From Actinacidiphila bryophytorum (GTDB lineage: Bacteria; Actinomycetota; Actinomycetes; Streptomycetales; Streptomycetaceae): a DNA stretch of 64,000 nucleotides. Positions 1 through 7,797 of the stretch are shown in pieces. The DNA is taken from positions 56,168 through 120,167 of the forward strand of contig NZ_JAFFIX010000027.1 in NCBI RefSeq assembly GCF_016916835.1. Reading direction: 5' to 3'. The translations under genes were made by a program, and so were the position numbers. Below the pieces are notes generated by a model, which was not told where the DNA came from, ran no database searches, and worked only from the letters and a program-made list of their open reading frames with translations. The first letter of the stretch is position 1. Each line of letters starts with the position of its first letter.

Positions 1-303
1 CGCACCCTGGAACCCTCCGCGCCCGACCTGCCCTTCGGCATGCACGGGCTGGGCGGGGTGCGCTCGGTGCCCGACACGGTGGACGTCCCGCACGGCGCCA
101 CGCTGCTGCTGGTCACCGACGGGGTGACCGAGACCCGCGACGCGGCCGGCGACTTCTACGAGCCGCAGGCCCGGCTGCCCGCGCTCGGCCCGCAGGCCGG
201 CCCGCAGCAGGCCGTGGAGGCGCTGCTGCGGGACCTGGACACCTGGACCGGGGGGCGGCCGGGCAACGACGACCGGGCGGTGCTCGCCGTGCGCCGCGAC
301 TGA
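1..303 (+). CDS. PP2C/SpoIIE-type serine phosphatase, C-terminal part (cut by window edge)
   Basis: Reading frame is open from base 1 and stops at TGA 301-303; the start lies outside the window. The visible 100 residues match the end of the SpoIIE/RsbU-type PP2C fold: a LLLVTDGVTE strand carrying the metal-binding Asp-Gly, and a late NDDRAVLAVRRD stretch carrying the last metal-binding Asp-Asp. Such phosphatases dephosphorylate anti-anti-sigma factors in Streptomyces signalling. N-terminal sensor domains (GAF/PAS or membrane) cannot be seen. Family call is strong; specific substrate unknown. Confidence 0.85.
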   Translation, partial: RTLEPSAPDLPFGMHGLGGVRSVPDTVDVPHGATLLLVTDGVTETRDAAGDFYEPQARLPALGPQAGPQQAVEALLRDLDTWTGGRPGNDDRAVLAVRRD

Positions 304-327
304 CCGGCGCCTGCGGAGCCCCGGCGC

Positions 328-2028
328 TCAGCGGTGCCGGTAGCAGAGGGTGTACGCCAGCTGGGGGTAGTTGTCGGGCTTCCAGGTCGCCCACGCGTCG
401 TTGCCGCAGAACTTGCTGTCGTTGTAGTGCGGGGTGCGGCCGGTGACGATGACGTTGGCGGCGCTGCACTTGGCCGCGTGCAGCGAGGGCTGCGTGGCCG
501 GGCCGGTGAAGTGCATGCACTGGTTCAGCACGGCGTGGCCCGCGTCGTCGGGGTAGACCATGCTCAGGCACAGCGTGACGTCCAGGTCGTCGCGGCCGTA
601 GACGCCGAAGTGCTCGGACCAGTCGTTGTTGCGCAGCCCCTTGCAGCGGCTGCCGTCGGTCGTCCCGGTGATCCGCTTCTGCACGGTGAAGGCGCCGGTC
701 TGGCAGTCCAGCTCGTCCCAGTCGCTGGTGGCGCTGCTGCCGTACACGCAGTCGCCGGCCGCCGCATGGTAGGCGGTGCCGTTCTCGTACTGGTAGCTCA
801 GGCACAGGACCAGGTTCTGCATCGGGTACGACACGTTCCAGTCGTCGCCCTCGACCCGGTCGCAGCCGCTGGTCACCGTGGTGCCCTGGAGGACCTGCAC
901 GACCTTGAAGGTCTGCGGTGCGCAGGCGGTCGGCGACAGGTCCGCGGTCTGCGCGGAACCGTAGTTGCTGAAGCAGTCGCCGGTCTGCGCCGTCGCGATC
1001 GGGTCGGCCTGCGTCGGCGAGTCCGACGGGGTGGCGGTGTCGCCGGAGTCGGAGTCCGAGTCGTCGCTGCCGCCGCTGCTGCCGGTGCTGCTGCCCCCGT
1101 CGTCGGAGCCGTCGACCGAGGGCAGGTCGAAGGAGGGCAGGCCGCTCGGCGTCGCACCCGCGGGTGGCGTCGCGGTGAAGTCGTGGCCGCCCGAGCTTCC
1201 CGCGGTCACCGCCAGGACCACGAGCACCGCGAGCGCCACGGCCGTCGCCGCCACCGAGGCGGGCACGTCCTTCCACCACGGCCGCGGCGGCGGTGCCACC
1301 AGCTGCGGTACGGCACCGGGCGGTGTGCTCGCGTTCAGCCGGCCCACCAGGTCCTGCAGGGTGGGCCGGGCGGCGGGCCGGGGGTTCAGGCAGTCGGCGA
1401 CCAGCGGGCCGAGCACCGGGTCGGCGATCTGCGGCGGTCCCGGCTGCCAGCCCTGCCCGCCGGGCGACGGCGGGCGGCCGGTGGCGGCGAAGTGCAGGAC
1501 CGCGCCCAGGCCGTAGACCGCGTCCGGGTCCTCGCCGCCCGCCCTGCGCGCCACCTGCGCGATCCCGAAGGGCGCCAGCCGCGGCCCCTCGTGCCCCATG
1601 ACCACCGCGGACGGCTCCAGGCCCACCAGCAGGGTCCCGGCCTGCCGGGCGCCGGCCAGCGCGCCGGTCAGCGCGACGGCCACCTCGCGTATCCGGTCCG
1701 GGGGCAGCGGGCCGCCCTTGGCGACGGCCGAGGCCAGCGTCGGCACGTCGGAGTCCGCGGTGACCACCCAGGGCGCGGGGCCCTCGGTGTCGGCGTCGAC
1801 CGGCAGCACGAAGGGGCCGCCGGTGCGGCGGGCGCCGTCCACGTCGCTGCGGAAGCGGGCGCGGGCCTGCGGGTCCGCCGCCAGGTGCGGGTGCAGCAGC
1901 GTGACGGTGACCGTCGCGCCCGCCGGGTGGCGGGCCGCGTAGGCCTGGCCCAGCGCGTCCGCGCCCAGCCTGCCCACCAGCCGGTAGGGGCCGACCTGTG
2001 CCGGGTCGCCCGTCGTCAGCGGATCCAT
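328..2028 (-). CDS. Membrane-anchored serine/threonine pseudokinase with Cys-containing extracellular repeats
   Basis: About 566 aa from an ATG with a GGGGGAG ribosome site 7-8 bases upstream; a longer in-frame start at 2112 lacks a site. The first ~250 residues follow the Ser/Thr kinase fold (VGRLGADALGQAYAA glycine loop; LEPSAVVM and APFGIAQ where HRDLKPxN and DFG belong), but the VAIK lysine, catalytic Asp and DFG Asp are all absent, so catalysis is unlikely. A hydrophobic segment (VAATAVALAVLVVLAVTAG, ~res 280) is followed by an acidic Ser/Gly/Asp-rich linker and a ~230-residue outer region with repeated Cys-containing units (GDCFSNYG, AAGDCVYG, LNQCMHF). Probably a sensor or scaffold on the outer face. 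Function not known. Confidence 0.75.
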   Translation of the reverse strand: MDPLTTGDPAQVGPYRLVGRLGADALGQAYAARHPAGATVTVTLLHPHLAADPQARARFRSDVDGARRTGGPFVLPVDADTEGPAPWVVTADSDVPTLASAVAKGGPLPPDRIREVAVALTGALAGARQAGTLLVGLEPSAVVMGHEGPRLAPFGIAQVARRAGGEDPDAVYGLGAVLHFAATGRPPSPGGQGWQPGPPQIADPVLGPLVADCLNPRPAARPTLQDLVGRLNASTPPGAVPQLVAPPPRPWWKDVPASVAATAVALAVLVVLAVTAGSSGGHDFTATPPAGATPSGLPSFDLPSVDGSDDGGSSTGSSGGSDDSDSDSGDTATPSDSPTQADPIATAQTGDCFSNYGSAQTADLSPTACAPQTFKVVQVLQGTTVTSGCDRVEGDDWNVSYPMQNLVLCLSYQYENGTAYHAAAGDCVYGSSATSDWDELDCQTGAFTVQKRITGTTDGSRCKGLRNNDWSEHFGVYGRDDLDVTLCLSMVYPDDAGHAVLNQCMHFTGPATQPSLHAAKCSAANVIVTGRTPHYNDSKFCGNDAWATWKPDNYPQLAYTLCYRHR

Positions 2029-2175
2029 CTCGTAACTCCCCCGTCCCGTCGCACCCGTACCCCACGTACTGCGCGTCCATTTGATCGCCGGCCGGCCGAC
2101 CGGAGTGGACACTGTGGCACTGCCGCGGCCGGCCGCGCCACCGGGGTCACCAGGTGGTGAAGGACTCGTGGGGAA

Positions 2176-3576
2176 TCAGTGGTGGAAGGCGGTCGCCACC
2201 GACGAGGGGCGGTCCAGCGGACCGGACTGGCGGTGCAGTTCCGGCAGCAGCCGGGCGAGGTCGGCCATCAGCAGGTCGGCCAGGTCCTCGGAGAAGCCGT
2301 TGCGGCACACCACCCGCAGCACCGCCAGGTCCTGCCGGTCGGCGGGGTAGGTGTAGGCGGGCACCAGCCAGCCGTGCTCGCGCAGCCGCCGCGAGACGTC
2401 GAAGACGTCGAAGGAGGTGACGTCGGGCGCCGTGGTCACGGCGAAGACCGGCAGGTCCTCGCCGCCGGTGACCAGGCGGAACTCCTCCAGGTCCGCGAAG
2501 CGGTCGGCCACCGACGTGGCCACGTCCCTGCTGGTCTGCTGCACCGCCCGGTAGCCGTCCTTCCCCAGCCGCAGGAAGTTGTAGTACTGCGCCACCACCT
2601 GGGCGCCCGGGCGGGAGAAGTTCAGCGCGAAGGTCGGCATGTCGCCGCCCAGGTAGTTCACCCGGAAGACCAGTTCCTCGGGCAGCGCGGCGGCGTCCCG
2701 CCACAGCGCCCAGCCGACACCGGGGTAGACCAGGCCGTACTTGTGCCCCGAGGTGTTGATCGAGGCGACCCGCGGCAGCCGGAAGTCCCACACCAGGTCC
2801 TCGTCGATGAAGGGCGCGACCATGCCGCCCGACGCGCCGTCCACATGCACCGGGATGTGGATGCCGGTGCGCTCCTCGTACGCGTCCAGCGCCGCGCAGA
2901 TCTCCGCGACCGGCTCGTAGGAGCCGTCGAAGGTCGAGCCGAGGACGGCGACCACCCCGATGGTGTTCTCGTCGCACAGCGCCAGCGCGGAGTCCGCGTC
3001 CAGGTGCAGCCGGTCGCCGCTCATCGGGGCGAGCCGCGCCTCGACCTCCCAGAACGTGCAGAACTTCTCCCAGCACACCTGCACGTTGGCGCCCATCACC
3101 AGGTTCGGCCTGGCCGTCGCCGGATAGCCCTCGGTGCGCCGGGACCAGCGGCGCTTGAGCGCCATTCCGGCGAGCATGCACGCCTCGGACGACCCGGTCG
3201 TCGAGCAGCCGACCGCCGCCTCGGGGTCCGGCGCTTTCCACAGGTCGGCGAGGATCGCCACGCAGCGCCGCTCCAGCTCGGCGGTCCGCGGGTACTCGTC
3301 CTTGTCGATCATGTTCTTGTCCCGGCACTCCGCCATCAGGACGTCCGCCTGGGGTTCCATCCAGGTGGTGACGAAGGTGGCCAGGTTCAGCCGGGAGTTG
3401 CCGTCCAGCATCAGCTCGTCGTGCACGAGCTGGTAGGCCGCGTACGGCGTCATCGGCCCGTCCGGCAGCCGGTGCTTGGGCGGGGCCGTCGCCCGCCCGG
3501 GGACGGGGTCGGCCTCGCCGACGAAGGGGTTCACCGCGATCGCCCGCGGGCTGCCTGAGCCTTTGTGCAGTGCCAT
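2176..3576 (-). CDS. gad: Glutamate decarboxylase
   Basis: 466 aa, the usual length for bacterial GadB-type enzymes. Converts glutamate to GABA and CO2 with pyridoxal phosphate in the cytoplasm. Visible landmarks: GCSTTGSSEACMLAGMALK, the HVDGASGG cofactor-contact segment, and SINTSGHKYGLVYPG whose Lys (~res 277) forms the PLP Schiff base. The ATG at 3576 gives an N terminus (MALHKGSGSPRAIAVNPFVG) typical of the family, so longer in-frame starts were rejected. It stands alone: no GABA antiporter is adjacent. Role in acid tolerance or GABA shunt is inferred, not shown. Confidence 0.95.
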   Translation of the reverse strand: MALHKGSGSPRAIAVNPFVGEADPVPGRATAPPKHRLPDGPMTPYAAYQLVHDELMLDGNSRLNLATFVTTWMEPQADVLMAECRDKNMIDKDEYPRTAELERRCVAILADLWKAPDPEAAVGCSTTGSSEACMLAGMALKRRWSRRTEGYPATARPNLVMGANVQVCWEKFCTFWEVEARLAPMSGDRLHLDADSALALCDENTIGVVAVLGSTFDGSYEPVAEICAALDAYEERTGIHIPVHVDGASGGMVAPFIDEDLVWDFRLPRVASINTSGHKYGLVYPGVGWALWRDAAALPEELVFRVNYLGGDMPTFALNFSRPGAQVVAQYYNFLRLGKDGYRAVQQTSRDVATSVADRFADLEEFRLVTGGEDLPVFAVTTAPDVTSFDVFDVSRRLREHGWLVPAYTYPADRQDLAVLRVVCRNGFSEDLADLLMADLARLLPELHRQSGPLDRPSSVATAFHH

Positions 3577-3635
3577 GGCGTCACAATATGTCCGGATTTG
3601 CCCGCCTGTCGCGAGGGGCGCGAACGGGGACGCCG

Positions 3636-5027
3636 CTACTCCAGACGCGGCTGCCGCGCAGGGGCCGGGCAGATGCGCTGGCCCTCGTGGTCGAAGACGT
3701 ACAGGTGCGCCAGGTCGACCAGGAGGGGGACGCGGTCGCCGCGGCGCACCCGGATGTCGGGGCCGGTGCGGACGACCAGGTCGCCGGTCTGCGTCTCGGG
3801 CGTCGTGGGCCGGTCCATGACCGACACCGGCGCCTGCTGCGGCTTGGGCGGCACGCCGTTGGACGACGAGGAGGCGGAGCCCTCCCGCTCCATCACCGTG
3901 GCCTGGATGCGCCGCGCGGCCTTCTGCGCGAGCTTGCCGAGCCCCACCCCGCTGCTGCCGCCCCGGCGCGAGCCGTTCCGTGCCGCCGCGGCCGGCCGCG
4001 GCGCCTCCAGCTCGGGCACCAGCGCGGGACGCGACCCGGTGTTGAGGTGCACCAGCGACTCGTGGCCCTGGTACTCCACGTGCTCCACGATCCCGCTCAG
4101 CACCACCTCGCCGGCGTGCGCCTGGCTGGGCTGCGCGATACGCACCGCCTCCGAGCGCAGCCCGACGATGATCCGGCGGCCCTGCTGGATGCGCAGCATC
4201 TGGTGGTCGTAGCTCAGCGGCTCCGGCAGCCCGAGCCGCTGCCGGCCGAAGTCGATCCACATGCCGCCGGTGAGCGGGGCGATGACGGTGGCCTGGAGCA
4301 GGTTGATCCGCGGGGTGCCGACGAAGGCCGCGACGAACACGTTCTCCGGCAGGTGGTACGCCTCACGCGGGGTGCTGATCTGCTGCAGCACACCGCTGCG
4401 CATGATCGCGACCCGGTCCCCGAGGGACATGGCCTCTGCCTGGTCGTGGGTGACGTACACGGTCGTGACGCCCATGCCGTGGGTGAGGCGGGCGATCTCC
4501 GCACGCAGGTGGGCGCGCAGCTTCGCGTCCAGGTTGGACAGCGGCTCGTCCATCAGGAAGACCGACGGGTGCCGGGAGATGGCCCGGCCCATGGCCACAC
4601 GCTGGCGCTCACCGCCGGAGAGCTGGCCCGGGTAGCGGTCCAGGATCTCCTCGATGCCGAGGATGCGGGCGGTCTCGTCGACCCGCGGCCCGTGCTCCTC
4701 GCCGGGCATCTCGAACCGCAGCGGGAAGCCGATGTTCTCCCGGCTGGTCATGCTCGGGTACAGGGCGAAGTTCTGGAAGACCATGGCCATCCGGCGGTCG
4801 CCGGGCGCGAGGTCGTTGGAGTACTCGCCGTCGAGCAGCAGCTCGCCCGTGGTGATGTCCTCAAGCCCCGCGATCATCCGCAGGACCGTGGACTTGCCGC
4901 AGCCCGAGGGGCCGAGGAGCACCAGGAACTCCCCTGGCGCGATGTCCAGCGAGAACCGGTCCACGGCTGGCGACGGCTGCTTCGGGTAGTACTTGGAAAC
5001 TTCGTGCAGGGTGATGGCGCGAGTCAT
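3636..5027 (-). CDS. Sugar-type ABC transporter ATPase (UgpC/MsiK family) with split TOBE region
   Basis: 463 aa from ATG 5027. Contains Walker A (LLGPSGCGKST), signature LSGGERQRVAMGRAI, Walker B (VFLMDEPLSNLD) and the switch His in VTHDQAEAMSLGDR, followed by a TOBE-type C-terminal domain. About 90 residues longer than typical MsiK/UgpC proteins: a Ser/Gly/Pro-rich low-complexity stretch (roughly res 310-400, RNGSRRGGSSGVGLGK and SASSSSNGVPPKPQQ) interrupts the C-terminal domain. No permease or binding protein is nearby, so it may be a shared ATPase that energises distant sugar importers, as MsiK does. Substrate partners are unknown. Divergent from the DedA gene across a palindrome. Confidence 0.88.
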   Translation of the reverse strand: MTRAITLHEVSKYYPKQPSPAVDRFSLDIAPGEFLVLLGPSGCGKSTVLRMIAGLEDITTGELLLDGEYSNDLAPGDRRMAMVFQNFALYPSMTSRENIGFPLRFEMPGEEHGPRVDETARILGIEEILDRYPGQLSGGERQRVAMGRAISRHPSVFLMDEPLSNLDAKLRAHLRAEIARLTHGMGVTTVYVTHDQAEAMSLGDRVAIMRSGVLQQISTPREAYHLPENVFVAAFVGTPRINLLQATVIAPLTGGMWIDFGRQRLGLPEPLSYDHQMLRIQQGRRIIVGLRSEAVRIAQPSQAHAGEVVLSGIVEHVEYQGHESLVHLNTGSRPALVPELEAPRPAAAARNGSRRGGSSGVGLGKLAQKAARRIQATVMEREGSASSSSNGVPPKPQQAPVSVMDRPTTPETQTGDLVVRTGPDIRVRRGDRVPLLVDLAHLYVFDHEGQRICPAPARQPRLE

Positions 5028-5155
5028 AACGGGAGCCGCCAGGTGGTTCGGACGCAGTGACGGGGCACGTGGGGGGATGACTTTCCGGACATGCGGTGGT
5101 GCGCGGGTGACACTGCGGAGAAGGTAGTCCACTACTCGCAGGTTGCGGAACGTTT

Positions 5156-5176
5156 GTATCAACACTGCATTGATAC
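5156..5176. promoter_or_regulatory. Palindromic operator candidate GTATCAA-N7-TTGATAC
   Basis: A perfect 7-bp inverted repeat, GTATCAA CACTGCA TTGATAC, sits between the divergent ABC ATPase gene (starts 5027) and the DedA gene (starts 5186). Its right arm ends 9 bases before the DedA GTG. Size and symmetry fit a dimeric repressor site. The cognate regulator is not evident in the window. Confidence 0.5.
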
Positions 5177-5185
5177 TTTTGGATC

Positions 5186-5911
5186 GTGACGAACCTCGCG
5201 CTCGGTCCGAGCTGGCTCTCTCCCGACCATCTGATCAACACCTACGGCCTGTGGGGCGTACTGCTGATCGTGTTCGCGGAGTGCGGGCTGCTGATCGGAT
5301 TCTTCCTGCCCGGCGACTCGCTGCTGTTCACGACCGGTCTGCTGGTCGCCGGCGGCACCCTGGACAAGCCGCTGTGGGCGGTCGCGCCGCTCATCGCGGT
5401 CGCCTCGGTACTGGGGCAGCAGGCCGGCTACCTGTTCGGCCGCAAGGTCGGCCCCTCGCTCTTCAGCCGCCCCGACTCGCGGCTGTTCAAGATGGAGAAC
5501 ATCGAGAAGGCACACGGCTTTTTCGAGCACCACGGCTCGAAAGCCATCGTGATGGCCTGCTTCGTGCCGATCGTCAGAACGTTCACCCCGATCGTCGCAG
5601 GCGTCAGCCGAATGAACTACCGCACCTTTGCCACCTTCAATGTCATCGGCGGCACCCTGTGGGGCGCCGGCGTCACCCTGCTGGGTTACTGGCTGGGACA
5701 GATCGAATTCGTCAAGGACAACATCGAGGCCATCCTCGTCCTGGTGGTGCTGGTGTCCGTGGTGCCGCTGGCCATCGAGTACCTGCGCTCCCGCGGCAAG
5801 GCCAAGACCGGCTCGGAAGCCGCCGGGTACGAGGCCGGCCCGGACGCCGACACCACGCCCGAGGTCATCGGGGCGCCGCGGGGCGGCCGGCACCGCGCGC
5901 AGAAGAACTGA
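5186..5911 (+). CDS. DedA family membrane protein
   Basis: 241 aa, GTG start. DedA proteins are polytopic membrane proteins thought to translocate lipids such as undecaprenyl phosphate and phosphatidylethanolamine. Motifs seen: FAECGLLIGFFLPGDSLLF with the conserved Glu and Gly-Asp, a FGRKVG loop, and the amphipathic FVPIVRTFTPIVAGVSRM segment carrying the essential Arg. Hydrophobic helices at both ends; the last ~45 residues are a charged cytoplasmic tail. No clear Shine-Dalgarno precedes the GTG, and the palindrome ends just upstream, so a leaderless or very short-leader transcript is possible. Confidence 0.93.
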   Translation: MTNLALGPSWLSPDHLINTYGLWGVLLIVFAECGLLIGFFLPGDSLLFTTGLLVAGGTLDKPLWAVAPLIAVASVLGQQAGYLFGRKVGPSLFSRPDSRLFKMENIEKAHGFFEHHGSKAIVMACFVPIVRTFTPIVAGVSRMNYRTFATFNVIGGTLWGAGVTLLGYWLGQIEFVKDNIEAILVLVVLVSVVPLAIEYLRSRGKAKTGSEAAGYEAGPDADTTPEVIGAPRGGRHRAQKN

Positions 5912-5921
5912 GGCCGGGCGG

Positions 5922-7421
5922 GTGACGGGCGGCGGCGGCCCGGGCGCGGGGGAGGAGCCGGAAGCGGGCCAGGGCTCCGCCTTCACGCCGCCCGAAGGCA
6001 TCCCCGTCGTCGCACTGCCGCCGGGCGACGCCCGCTGGCAGGACCGCATGCGCACCTTCGTGCGGCTGCCCGTCACCGAGCGGCCAGGCCCCGAGGCCGC
6101 CTTCGCCGCCAGGCCCGAGGGCGGGCACACCGTCTCCGTGCCCCGGGTCCTCGACCTGACCCTGCGCATCGGCGAACTCCTGCTCGCCGGCGGCGAGGGC
6201 GCCGAGGACGTCGAGGCCGCCATGCTCGGCGTCGCCTACGCCTACGGGCTCGCCCGGGTGGAGCCCAACGTCACCTTCACCCTGCTGGGCATCTCCTACC
6301 AGCCCTCGCTGACCGACCCGCCGCTCACCAGCAGCCGCACGGTGCGCCGCCGCGTCACCGACTACACGCGGCTCGCGGCCGTCTACCGCCTCGTCGACGG
6401 CATCACCACCGGTGAGGCGACCCTGGAGGACGCCTACCGGCGGCTCGCCGACATCCGGCGCAACCGGCACCCGTACGGCAGCTGGCTGCTCACCGGCGCC
6501 GCCGGGCTGCTCGCCGGCGCGGCCAGCCTGCTCGTCGGCGGCAACCTCATCATCTTCCTGGCCGCCGGGGTCGCCGCCATGCTCGGCGACCGGCTCGCCT
6601 GGCTGCTCGCGGGGCGCGGGATCCCCGAGTTCTACCAGTTCGCCGCCGCCGCCATGCCCGCCGCCGCGATGGGCGTCCTCGTGGACCGCGCCCACTGGAT
6701 CCCCGGCGCCGCCGGCGTCCAGTCCTCCGCCGTCATCACCGGCGGGCTCTTCGCGCTGCTGCCAGGCCGGGCACTCGTCGCCGCCGTGCAGGACGGGCTC
6801 ACCGGCTTCTACATCACCGCGTCGGCGCGGCTGCTCGAAGTGATCTACCTCGTCGTCGGCATCGTCATCGGCGTCACCCTGATCCTCTACGCCGGCGTCC
6901 ACTTCGGCGCCGACCTCAACCCCGACCAGGCCATCCGCGCCTACGACCACCCCTGGGTGCAGCTCGTCGCCGCGATGGTGCTGACGCTGGCCTTCGCGGT
7001 GCTCCTGCAGTGCGAACGCGCCGTGCTGCCGCTCGCCACGCTCAACGGCGGCGTCGCCTGGACCGTCTTCGGCGTCCTGCACCAGCAGGCCGGCGGCAAC
7101 CAGGTCGCCGCGACGGCCGCTGCCGCCGGGCTCGTCGGGCTGTTCGGGCAGCTCATGGCCCGCTACCGGTACGTGTCCGTACTGCCGTACGTGACCGCGG
7201 CCATCGGGCCGCTGTTGCCAGGGTCCGCGACGTATTTCGGACTTCTGGCCTTCACGCAGAACCATGCGTCGCAGGGCTTCACGCAACTCACCAGGGCTGC
7301 GGCCCTGGCGCTCGCCCTCGCCATCGGGGTGAACCTCGGCAACGAGATCGCCCGCCTCGCCCTCCCGACCCCGGGGCCTGCGGCCCCCCGCCGCGCCGCC
7401 AAGCGCACCCGCGGGTTCTAG
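5922..7421 (+). CDS. Threonine/serine exporter (ThrE family, fused DUF1212-DUF3815 form)
   Basis: About 499 aa from GTG 5922, 10 bases after the DedA stop, so probably co-transcribed. ThrE-type carriers export threonine/serine by proton motive force. The N-terminal cytoplasmic domain has the family segment ILLAGGEGAEDVEAAM, followed by about ten hydrophobic helices in two groups (res ~190-350 and ~360-480), matching the actinobacterial fused form rather than the split two-gene form. A later ATG (MRTFVRLPVTER) could be the true start; the first ~40 residues are Gly/Pro-rich and poorly constrained. Downstream lies a repeat cluster. Confidence 0.85.
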   Translation: MTGGGGPGAGEEPEAGQGSAFTPPEGIPVVALPPGDARWQDRMRTFVRLPVTERPGPEAAFAARPEGGHTVSVPRVLDLTLRIGELLLAGGEGAEDVEAAMLGVAYAYGLARVEPNVTFTLLGISYQPSLTDPPLTSSRTVRRRVTDYTRLAAVYRLVDGITTGEATLEDAYRRLADIRRNRHPYGSWLLTGAAGLLAGAASLLVGGNLIIFLAAGVAAMLGDRLAWLLAGRGIPEFYQFAAAAMPAAAMGVLVDRAHWIPGAAGVQSSAVITGGLFALLPGRALVAAVQDGLTGFYITASARLLEVIYLVVGIVIGVTLILYAGVHFGADLNPDQAIRAYDHPWVQLVAAMVLTLAFAVLLQCERAVLPLATLNGGVAWTVFGVLHQQAGGNQVAATAAAAGLVGLFGQLMARYRYVSVLPYVTAAIGPLLPGSATYFGLLAFTQNHASQGFTQLTRAAALALALAIGVNLGNEIARLALPTPGPAAPRRAAKRTRGF

Positions 7422-7439
7422 GGGTGCCCTTGCGGCAGG

Positions 7440-7740
7440 CGGTTCGCCTGCCCGCCGGTGGGGGCTGGTCGCGCGGTTCCCCGCGCCCCTGGGTGGTTGC
7501 CACTTGCTGTGGCGTTGCTTCTTTCCCGTTCCTCGGGTTGGGCGCGCAGTTCCCCGCGCCCCTTCAGGTCCTGCCTCTTGCGGTGGGCGGTCGGCTTCCG
7601 GTGCGTGGTGGTTGGTCGCGCAGTTCCCCGCGCCCCTGGGTGGTTGCCCTCTTCCCGCAGGGCCTGCGCTTTCAGGCGGCGCCCTGTGCCTGGGAGGGTG
7701 GGCGTTTTTCAGGGGCGCGGGGAACTGCGCGACAAGCTCC
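7440..7740. repeat. Intergenic repeat cluster 1 (GGGGCGCGGGGAACTGCGCG family)
   Basis: The 376-base gap between two converging genes holds four copies: three in one orientation (7463-7490, 7536-7563, 7610-7637; core GCGCAGTTCCCCGCGCCCCT) and one inverted (7712-7737). Opposed copies can pair into long stems. No coding potential is convincing here. Confidence 0.8.
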
Positions 7741-7797
7741 CGGCGGCGGAGAGGCGATCGGGCGCCGGAAGGGGCAGGAAGCTGGGGGCTCGCCCCC

